Source: a bacterium (GTDB lineage: Bacteria > Pseudomonadota > Gammaproteobacteria > Burkholderiales > Methylophilaceae). Taken from it: a stretch of DNA of 8,315 nt. This document shows, piece by piece, positions 1-5,158 of this stretch (its first letter is position 1; each line of letters opens with the position of its first letter). The stretch spans positions 1-8,315 of the forward strand of contig DAIDAS010000417.1 in assembly GCA_027310505.1 (NCBI GenBank). Direction: 5' to 3'. Under the pieces are notes generated by a model, which saw nothing but the letters and a program-made list of their open reading frames with translations, did not search any database and was not told the origin of the DNA. The position numbers were made by a program, and so were the translations under genes.

Positions 1-740
1 GCGATGGCCAGGGTAACATCCTTCTCATGGGTGCCGGTAGCGCCCTTGGCGCCAGGATCTTCGCCGCCGTGCCCTGCATCGATCGCAATGGTAATCAGGC
101 GAATTACATCCGAGTCGGGTTTGTTCTCGGGCACGTCCGCAGTCGCTTTCTGCGTGTTGTTTTCTGCCGGAGATGGTGGCGTTTCGGCCTTGACAGCCTT
201 TTCATCTGCAGTCGGCGCGGCCAATACGGTCGCCATGCGGGGTTTGTCGTCAGACTCGTTGGCGACAGGCGGGACATTGCTGCCAGCCCCTGCCGACGCC
301 GGTGATTGGTCTTTATCCTGCAGCATGGCCATGAGCGGATCCTGGGCAGGATACACATCCAGCACCAGCCGGTTTTTGTATTCCCCGGCAGGCGGAAGAT
401 CAAACAGGGATGGCTTGATTTCAGCCTTCAGATCGATCACCACACGCACGACACCCGGCTTGAAATTAGCCACGCGCACCTGTTTGATATAAGGGTCGCT
501 GGAGAGAATTCTGCCAGAAAGCGTCTTGAGCGCCGCGCCCAGTTCGACATCTTGCAGATCGAGCACCAATCGGTCAGGGTTTTTGAGCATCACCATTTTG
601 TGGTCGATGGCTCTGGGAGCCTCAAAGGTGATGCGCGTGTAGTCGGCGGCTGGCCAAATGCGGGCAGAAGTGATCGTGATCGCGGCTTGCGCGACCACAC
701 TGAAGCTCAACAGCGCTATCGAGATAAACGCTTTAAACAT
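1..740 (-). CDS. amiC: N-acetylmuramoyl-L-alanine amidase, AmiC type (3' end cut by window edge)
   Basis: Periplasmic zinc amidase that cleaves the bond between N-acetylmuramic acid and the stem peptide, used to split septal peptidoglycan. The first 246 codons are visible. Residues 1-19 form a hydrophobic signal peptide ending in AQA before AITIT; there is no twin-arginine motif, so export should be by Sec. Residues about 20-115 match an AMIN domain (RIWPAADYTR, NPDRLVLDLQDVELG), which in this family directs the enzyme to the septum. A Pro/Ala/Glu/Lys-rich linker covers about 135-215. The Amidase_3 catalytic domain opens at 217 with IAIDAGHGGEDPGAKG, giving zinc ligands His224 and Glu239; the remaining ligands and the C-terminus are outside the window. 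The ATG at 740 is needed for the signal peptide, and no earlier ATG was seen in this frame. The start lies 25 nt inside the end of tsaE, so translation is probably coupled. Confidence 0.93.
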   Translation of the reverse strand, partial: MFKAFISIALLSFSVVAQAAITITSARIWPAADYTRITFEAPRAIDHKMVMLKNPDRLVLDLQDVELGAALKTLSGRILSSDPYIKQVRVANFKPGVVRVVIDLKAEIKPSLFDLPPAGEYKNRLVLDVYPAQDPLMAMLQDKDQSPASAGAGSNVPPVANESDDKPRMATVLAAPTADEKAVKAETPPSPAENNTQKATADVPENKPDSDVIRLITIAIDAGHGGEDPGAKGATGTHEKDVTLAI

Positions 741-1195
741 CGTTGCCCAATCTCTGTTGTTGCTGAAAGCATCGCATCGCGGCCTGTTCCGCTCGGCGCG
801 AGGCTGATGTCGACATCCGGTGCCGGCAATAGCCCAGCGGCCTTTTCCGGCCATTCGACCAGACAAACAGACTGCGGGTTGAAATAGTCGCGGAACCCCG
901 CAGCATCCCATTCTTCCGGATCTACAAATCTGTATAAATCAAAGTGATACAAGTATAATCCAGAAACCACATAAGGTTCAACCAGCGTATAGGTAGGGCT
1001 TTTGACCTTGCCCGCGTACCCAAGCCCTCGCAAGAGCCCTCGCACCAGTGTCGTTTTGCCCACCCCCAGATTGCCCTGCAGCCAGATTGTCAGCCCGCCT
1101 TCGAGCGTGCGTGCCAGATTCTCGCCCAGCGCCATCGTGGCGGCTTCGTCAGGCAGCGTGAGTGTTATATGATCGGGTTTATGCAGCGTCATCAT
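716..1195 (-). CDS. tsaE: tRNA threonylcarbamoyladenosine biosynthesis ATPase TsaE (YjeE)
   Basis: Cytoplasmic P-loop ATPase that works with TsaB and TsaD to make the t6A37 modification on ANN-decoding tRNAs. At 159 residues it has the usual family length. Visible motifs are Walker A GNLGVGKT (41-48), the family signature SPTYTLVEPY (65-74), HFDLYR (83-88, the acidic Walker B-like segment) and LVEWPEK (111-117). Two adjacent ATG codons (1195 and 1192) could start it, and no strong Shine-Dalgarno sequence separates them. Downstream it overlaps the amidase gene by 25 nt, which indicates one transcript. Upstream its first codons overlap the start of the divergent queG gene, so its promoter must lie inside queG. 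TsaE next to an AMIN-type amidase is a conserved proteobacterial pairing (tsaE-amiB in E. coli). Confidence 0.96.
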   Translation of the reverse strand: MMTLHKPDHITLTLPDEAATMALGENLARTLEGGLTIWLQGNLGVGKTTLVRGLLRGLGYAGKVKSPTYTLVEPYVVSGLYLYHFDLYRFVDPEEWDAAGFRDYFNPQSVCLVEWPEKAAGLLPAPDVDISLAPSGTGRDAMLSATTEIGQRCLKRLSR

Positions 1196-2248
1196 TCATA
1201 CGATCCACACCAGCTTGCCGCCGACATCAAGGCTTGGGGCAAGGCGCTGGGGTTCAATCATATCGGGATCACCGATACGGACCTGAGTGCCTTCGAACCG
1301 GAATATCTGGCATGGCTGGATCATGGGTTTCATGGCGCAATGGATTATATGGCAAAACACGGCCACAAACGCACCCGCCCGCAGGAACTGGTGCCGGGAA
1401 CCATACGGGTGATCTCTGCCCGCATGGATTACCATCCTCCGCAAGCGCAAAATGGCTGGGAGGTAATACAGGATACTCAAAGCGCCTATATTTCGCGCTA
1501 CGCGCTGGGACGCGATTACCACAAGGTGATGCGAGGACGATTGCAGAAGCTTTGCGACCGGATTGCCACCCACGCGGGCGACTTCGGTTACCGGGTGTTT
1601 ACCGACAGCGCACCAGTACTGGAGGTGCAACTGGCGGAAAAATCCGGCCTGGGATGGCGCGGCAAACATACGCTGCTGTTGTCGCGCGAGGCAGGTTCGT
1701 GGTTTTTCCTGGGGGAAATCTACACCGACCTGCCCTTGCCGATCGACACGCCCGCCCAGAATCACTGCGGAACCTGCCATGCCTGCATGGACATCTGCCC
1801 GACACAGGCCATCGTGGCGCCTTACACCGTCGATGCCCGGCGTTGCATCTCGTATTTGACGATCGAGCTGAAGGGCAGCATCCCCGAAGAGCTGCGGCCA
1901 CTGATGGGCAACCGCATTTATGGCTGCGACGATTGCCAGCTTGCCTGCCCTTGGAACCGCTTTGCCCAGATCACGCAGGAACCGGATTTTCATGTTCGAC
2001 AAGGCCTGGATAACGCAACGCTGGCCGAACTGTTCAGTTGGGAAGAGCAAGACTTTCAGGAGAAACTGGCCGGGAGCGCGATCTATCGCATCGGCCACGA
2101 GCAATGGCTGCGCAATATCGCGGTCGCGCTCGGCAACGCTCAGACTTCACCGGAAATCCTGTCCGCCCTGCAAAATCGGGCCTGCCATCCCTCACCGATA
2201 GTGCGGGAACATGTCGCCTGGGCGCTGGCTATTCACCAGCAGCGTTGA
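1169..2248 (+). CDS. queG: Epoxyqueuosine reductase QueG
   Basis: Cobalamin- and iron-sulfur-dependent enzyme that reduces epoxyqueuosine to queuosine at the wobble position of GUN tRNAs, the last step of queuosine synthesis in the cytoplasm. The N-terminal DUF1730-type domain includes ALGFNHIGITDTDL (26-39) and FTDSAPVLE, with Asp146 aligning to the proposed catalytic acid. All eight cysteines for two [4Fe-4S] clusters are present: C200, C203, C206 and C210 (CGTCHACMDICP), then C226, C253, C256 and C260 (GCDDCQLACPW). The tail (about 290-359) is helical and HEAT-like. The start is uncertain. ATG 1169 gives 359 residues. ATG 1181 gives 355 and agrees better with the N-terminus of E. coli QueG as I recall it. 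Neither has a convincing Shine-Dalgarno sequence. The 5' end overlaps divergent tsaE by 27 bp (15 bp with the later start), and the 3' end overlaps the convergent GT39 gene by 20 bp. Confidence 0.96.
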   Translation: MIGFMQRHHSYDPHQLAADIKAWGKALGFNHIGITDTDLSAFEPEYLAWLDHGFHGAMDYMAKHGHKRTRPQELVPGTIRVISARMDYHPPQAQNGWEVIQDTQSAYISRYALGRDYHKVMRGRLQKLCDRIATHAGDFGYRVFTDSAPVLEVQLAEKSGLGWRGKHTLLLSREAGSWFFLGEIYTDLPLPIDTPAQNHCGTCHACMDICPTQAIVAPYTVDARRCISYLTIELKGSIPEELRPLMGNRIYGCDDCQLACPWNRFAQITQEPDFHVRQGLDNATLAELFSWEEQDFQEKLAGSAIYRIGHEQWLRNIAVALGNAQTSPEILSALQNRACHPSPIVREHVAWALAIHQQR

Positions 2249-3857
2249 TTGTGGTCTCAGCCACCTTGGGGGGCCAGGCATCGCGTCCGATGATCGCGAC
2301 GTTGTCGCCCAGATAAGGTTGCACGTAATCGGCATTCAAATCGCATAGTGAAAGCCGGGAGCTGAAATACACGATGGCCTTGCCGTTTGGGTGAGCCTCG
2401 AACCACTTACCCATGTCCCCTCCCATCACGGTCTCAGGCGCATCCTGCATGCGGCCAATGAACTGGTACTGGCCATGGTATTTTCCGGAATGGGCCAGAG
2501 GTACGCCAGCTTCCTGCAAAGCCTTGAGGCGTGCGCTGATGGGGCGAATGTCATAGGCAAGACCGGCGCTCCTGACAACGGCGAGATAAAGCAGCGTCAC
2601 CGCCAAGCCGCTCAGGAGGGTCATTTTCCAGGTTTCGTGCAATGCATTTCCACGGCGCAATACCAGCAGCGCCACCGCAGCGGCCACAAGCACCATGCCA
2701 CCCCACTGCGGGATATTGCTGATCCAGGGAGCGACGTGATGGGTCTGCGCATACTGGGGCAAGTAAATCAGAATGCCGCCTGCCACCAACGTGGCAAGCG
2801 CAGCCGGCACCATATCCCAGCGTGTCGCTGGCCTGATTGAAGACAACCCGCGGGCAGCCAGCAAGGCAAATGCGGGGAAAATCGGCAGCAGATAATGCAT
2901 CTGCTTACCGCTGATGAAACTGAACGCCACGAACACCGGCAACAGCCAGGCAATACACAGCCGGGTTCCAAGATCATCCATCTGCCGCCTTAAACCCAGC
3001 AGGCCGCGCCATACGGGCAACCATAGCAGCCACGGGAACAACATCACCGGCAGCAGCGGCACATACCACCACAGCGGGCGACGATGGGCAAACGAGTTCA
3101 CCATGCGGTCTGCGGTCTGCCCCCAGAAGATAGCGTGCTGATAGGTTTTGCCACCGTGGATGCCTGCCGGGATGGCCCAAGCCAGCGCAATCGCCGCACC
3201 CAGCAGCACCGCACCCAGCAGATGGGCATACCAGCGGCGCCAGACTGGTACCTGTACCTGAGGCTGCGCCTTGCCCCACCACGGCGCCAGCACGGCAAGC
3301 GGGAGGATTTGCAGCAATATGGTCGGCCCCTTGGCCAGCAAGCCTCCACCGATTGCAAGCCCGACCAGCAGCCAGCCTTTCAGACTTTTGCCTTGCCATG
3401 CCATCAGGATGCCCAGCACGCCCAGCAGCGTGAAAAACGCCACCATCATGTCGAACATGGTGGCCGTGGTGAACACCGTCCACAAGGCGCTGCCGAGCAG
3501 GATCATGGGGGCGATGCGGGCAGCTTGCGCATCCTGCGGCCACAACAGTCGTGCAACCTGCGCCACCAGCCACGCGCTGCCGAGCGAGAAAAAGGACGGT
3601 ACCAGACGCGGCCACCAGTCGTTGACGCCGAACACGGTCCATCCCAGATCCATCAGCCAGAACAACAAGGGCGGCTTGTGGCTGTAGGCTTCGCCGTTGA
3701 GAAACGGCACCAGATAATCGCCGCGCAGCCACATGTTCCAGGCGACGGTGACATAACGGGTTTCGTCGATGGGAATGTAGGAACGGGTAAACAGCGAAAC
3801 CAGCACCAGCGCCAGCCACAAGGCCAGCAACGGCAGCGCGAGGCGGCGATCAGTCAT
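2229..3857 (-). CDS. GT39 / ArnT-like integral membrane glycosyltransferase
   Basis: Inner-membrane glycosyltransferase of the PMT/ArnT superfamily, expected to move a sugar from a polyprenyl-phosphate carrier to an acceptor on the periplasmic face. It has 542 residues. The first helix (about 7-25) is followed by the family acidic motif DETRY (D31-E32) and by NGEAYSHKPPLLFW (54-67), the conserved periplasmic-loop signature shared with ArnT. Many further hydrophobic helices run to about residue 430. The last 100 or so residues are soluble, as in ArnT-type enzymes. The ATG at 3857 shares its A with the TGA of the upstream LAB_N gene (TGATG), so translation is probably coupled. It is the last gene of the GT2-LAB_N-GT39 operon. 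By analogy the acceptor is lipid A or another envelope glycan, but donor and acceptor cannot be read from sequence, so no arnT symbol is given. No terminator hairpin was seen after it, and its 3' end runs 20 bp into queG. Confidence 0.9.
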   Translation of the reverse strand: MTDRRLALPLLALWLALVLVSLFTRSYIPIDETRYVTVAWNMWLRGDYLVPFLNGEAYSHKPPLLFWLMDLGWTVFGVNDWWPRLVPSFFSLGSAWLVAQVARLLWPQDAQAARIAPMILLGSALWTVFTTATMFDMMVAFFTLLGVLGILMAWQGKSLKGWLLVGLAIGGGLLAKGPTILLQILPLAVLAPWWGKAQPQVQVPVWRRWYAHLLGAVLLGAAIALAWAIPAGIHGGKTYQHAIFWGQTADRMVNSFAHRRPLWWYVPLLPVMLFPWLLWLPVWRGLLGLRRQMDDLGTRLCIAWLLPVFVAFSFISGKQMHYLLPIFPAFALLAARGLSSIRPATRWDMVPAALATLVAGGILIYLPQYAQTHHVAPWISNIPQWGGMVLVAAAVALLVLRRGNALHETWKMTLLSGLAVTLLYLAVVRSAGLAYDIRPISARLKALQEAGVPLAHSGKYHGQYQFIGRMQDAPETVMGGDMGKWFEAHPNGKAIVYFSSRLSLCDLNADYVQPYLGDNVAIIGRDAWPPKVAETTINAAGE

Positions 3858-4225
3858 CAGCGGACTTCTTCTTCCGTGACTTCAGCCAGCACGTCGCGCT
3901 TTTCGCGAGAGATCAGCATCAGGTTACGTGCATAGACGAATGTGCCGGGCAACTGGCCGAGGATAATGACCGGCTCGGCCTTGTGCAGACCGTAAGCCAG
4001 CACGGTAAGGCCGCCAACAAGGCTCAAATACCAGAAACTCACGGGAATCACGCTTTTTTGGTGACGCTCACTGTGGATCCATTGCACCACGAAGCGCATC
4101 ATGAACATGGTCTGCCCGGCAAGGCCTATGGTCAACCAGATCACGTCTGTTGAATCCATGCCGGTAAAGTAGGCGTGCCATTTGTCCAGCAAATGGCCGA
4201 GAAAATATCCGAGACCTTGTTGCAA
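3857..4225 (-). CDS. LAB_N domain small membrane protein (lipid-A-disaccharide synthase N-terminal domain family)
   Basis: Small three-helix membrane protein of 122 residues carrying the domain named after the N-terminus of some LpxB proteins; no LpxB catalytic part is present. Hydrophobic segments lie at about 27-49, 61-80 and 85-105. The central stretch VVQWIHSERHQKS followed by VIPVSFW and a glycine-rich helix recalls the PQ-loop/semiSWEET pattern, a fold to which I recall LAB_N being related. The start codon is TTG at 4225. It is supported by a strong Shine-Dalgarno sequence 6 nt upstream that is embedded in the last codons of the preceding GT2 gene. The alternative ATG at 4159 (Met23) has none. 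The tail (106-122) is charged and probably cytoplasmic. The gene lies between a cytoplasmic GT2 and a periplasm-facing GT39, so a role in handling or flipping a glycolipid is plausible but unproven. Confidence 0.88.
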   Translation of the reverse strand: MQQGLGYFLGHLLDKWHAYFTGMDSTDVIWLTIGLAGQTMFMMRFVVQWIHSERHQKSVIPVSFWYLSLVGGLTVLAYGLHKAEPVIILGQLPGTFVYARNLMLISREKRDVLAEVTEEEVR

Positions 4226-4227
4226 GA

Positions 4228-4944
4228 TTATTCCTCAGAAACGACAGGCCGCTTGGCACGGCGTTGCAGCCACATCACGCCGAACAGGTCGACGATGCCG
4301 ACCATGAGGCGATCCAGCGTGCCATAGTTGGACTGGCCGCGTTCACGCGGACGGTGGTTGGCGGGCACCGAAACCACACGGCCGCCTCGACGTATGACCA
4401 GCGCCGGCAGGAATCGGTGCATGTGATCGAAATATGGCAGGTCGAGGAATACATCCCGGCGAAACAGCTTGAGGCCGCAGCCGGTGTCCGGCGTGCTGTC
4501 CTTCAGCATGCGGGAGCGCACACCATTGGCAATGACAGACGAAATGCGCTTGATCCAGGTATCGCGCCGTGCATGGCGACGGTTGCCGCCAACCAGTTCC
4601 ACACCCTCTTCCAGCGCTGCGATCAGCTTGGGGATATCCGCGGGATCATTCTGGCCGTCGCCGTCCAGCGTGGCGATCCACTCGCCCCTGGCCGCCTTCA
4701 CCCCACTGCGCACCGCAGTGCTCTGGCCACAGCTTTGCGCATGACGGATAACGCGCAGTTGCTGGCAGGTCTGGCGCATCTCGGCGAGGCGCTGCGGCGT
4801 GGCGTCGGTGCTGCCATCATTGACGTAGATGATTTCGTAATCCACCACGCCATCGAGCGCGGCACGAATTTCGTCGATCAGCGGCACGATGTTGTCCTCT
4901 TCATTGCGGACCGGGACAACAACCGAAAGCAGGTGAATTTTCAT
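4228..4944 (-). CDS. Family 2 glycosyltransferase (polyprenyl/dolichyl-phosphate sugar synthase type)
   Basis: Cytoplasmic or membrane-associated GT-A enzyme expected to load a sugar from a nucleotide sugar onto undecaprenyl phosphate. Numbered from ATG 4944 it has 238 residues. VVVPVRNEEDNI (8-19) opens the nucleotide-binding fold, YVNDGSTD (40-47) contacts the nucleotide, and the metal-binding DGDGQNDP lies at 94-101. TGCGLKLFRRDVF and the RERGQSNYG motif near the C-terminus are typical of DPM1/ArnC-like enzymes. Unlike ArnC it lacks a clear C-terminal pair of transmembrane helices and ends in a basic RRAKRPVVSEE tail. A TTG at 4959 could add five residues. ATG 4944 is preferred because the candidate promoter predicts transcription starting near 4965, which would leave the TTG almost no leader. 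It is the first gene of the operon with LAB_N and GT39. Confidence 0.92.
   Translation of the reverse strand: MKIHLLSVVVPVRNEEDNIVPLIDEIRAALDGVVDYEIIYVNDGSTDATPQRLAEMRQTCQQLRVIRHAQSCGQSTAVRSGVKAARGEWIATLDGDGQNDPADIPKLIAALEEGVELVGGNRRHARRDTWIKRISSVIANGVRSRMLKDSTPDTGCGLKLFRRDVFLDLPYFDHMHRFLPALVIRRGGRVVSVPANHRPRERGQSNYGTLDRLMVGIVDLFGVMWLQRRAKRPVVSEE
4231..4236 (-). promoter_or_regulatory. Shine-Dalgarno GAGGAA that fixes the TTG start of the LAB_N gene
   Basis: On the minus strand GAGGAA ends 5 nt before the TTG at 4225 (6 nt counted from AGGA). It is made of the final two glutamate codons of the GT2 gene, followed directly by that gene's TAA. The next in-frame ATG at 4159 has no comparable motif, so the TTG is the better start. 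The layout implies translational coupling from GT2 to LAB_N. Confidence 0.75.
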
Positions 4945-4971
4945 AGATGGCAACGACAATTAAACCGCCGC

Positions 4972-5001
4972 ATTATAGCGCGAAGCTAGGGTCATGATCA
5001 T
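4972..5001 (-). promoter_or_regulatory. Candidate promoter of the GT2-LAB_N-GT39 operon with palindrome at -35
   Basis: The minus strand reads a perfect TATAAT from 4977 to 4972. No good -35 hexamer is correctly spaced; the best 17-bp option is TGATCA (5000-4995), which matches 3 of 6. That same place is occupied by the 8-bp palindrome ATGATCAT (4994-5001), the core of a 12-bp near-palindrome. A strong -10 with a weak -35 under a palindrome would suit a regulator-dependent promoter. The predicted start near 4965 leaves a leader of about 20 nt before ATG 4944. Confidence 0.5.
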
Positions 5002-5036
5002 CAAAATCAATCAGATAAATATTCAATTATTGCGCA

Positions 5037-5065
5037 TTGTTAAACAGCATATAGCGCAGTATATT
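5037..5065 (+). promoter_or_regulatory. Candidate sigma-70 promoter of chrA
   Basis: TTGTTA (5037-5042, 4 of 6 to the -35 consensus) and TATATT (5060-5065, 5 of 6 to the -10 consensus) are separated by an ideal 17 bp. They lie in an AT-rich stretch that stands out from the GC-rich surroundings. An imperfect inverted repeat, ATATA-6 nt-TATAT (5049-5064), overlaps the spacer and -10 and could be an operator. The predicted transcription start is near 5072, giving a leader of about 87 nt before the chrA ATG. The call rests on hexamer matches only. Confidence 0.5.
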
Positions 5066-5067
5066 AA

Positions 5068-5104
5068 CGTCTATGGGGGTCAGGCAGCCTCCCCATCATA
5101 GACG
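5068..5104 (+). promoter_or_regulatory. Bulged hairpin / inverted repeat at the 5' end of the chrA leader
   Basis: CGTCTAT (5068-5074) is a perfect inverted complement of ATAGACG (5098-5104). Inside it, GGGG (5075-5078) pairs with CCCC (5091-5094), extended by a G-U pair, with an unpaired ATC (5095-5097) on the 3' side and a 10-nt loop at 5080-5089. The result is a stem of about 12 pairs starting close to the predicted transcription start. No U-tract follows, so it is not a classic terminator. It may be an RNA element or, as DNA, a split operator. I do not recognise it as a known riboswitch class. Confidence 0.5.
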
Positions 5105-5108
5105 CCAT

Positions 5109-5155
5109 GCGTCCAAGGTCTGCTCCTAAATCTTGGGTTATCTCGGAGAGGACGC
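5109..5155 (+). promoter_or_regulatory. chrA ribosome binding site with possible sequestering pairings
   Basis: The chrA Shine-Dalgarno region is GGAGAGGA (5145-5152), with GAGGA placed 6 nt before ATG 5159. Two upstream segments are complementary to it: GCGTCC (5109-5114) to GGACGC (5150-5155), and CTCC (5123-5126) to GGAG (5145-5148). A competing short helix, CCAAG (5113-5117) with CTTGG (5132-5136), uses some of the same bases as the first pairing. Mutually exclusive pairings around a Shine-Dalgarno sequence are the layout expected of translational control, but each helix is short and could be chance. Confidence 0.4.
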
Positions 5156-5158
5156 CAT

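Noticed and set aside
954..959. Perfect TATAAT on the plus strand upstream of queG
   Set aside because: It lies inside tsaE more than 200 nt before queG, and no acceptable -35 hexamer was found at 16-18 bp spacing. The hexamer alone is weak evidence.
1162..2013. Second long plus-strand frame inside queG
   Set aside because: It overlaps the frame with both complete iron-sulfur cluster motifs of QueG, and its own translation has no family features.
4264..4989. Long open frame (241 codons) on the plus strand opposite GT2
   Set aside because: It is antisense to a gene with clear GT-A motifs, its translation is rich in His/Arg/Gln with no recognisable domain, and it has no ribosome binding site. 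Long antisense frames are expected in GC-rich DNA.
5003..5020. Possible IHF-like site in the AT-rich intergenic region
   Set aside because: AATCAA followed by four bases and ATA misses the TTR half of the consensus; in AT-rich DNA such near matches are common.
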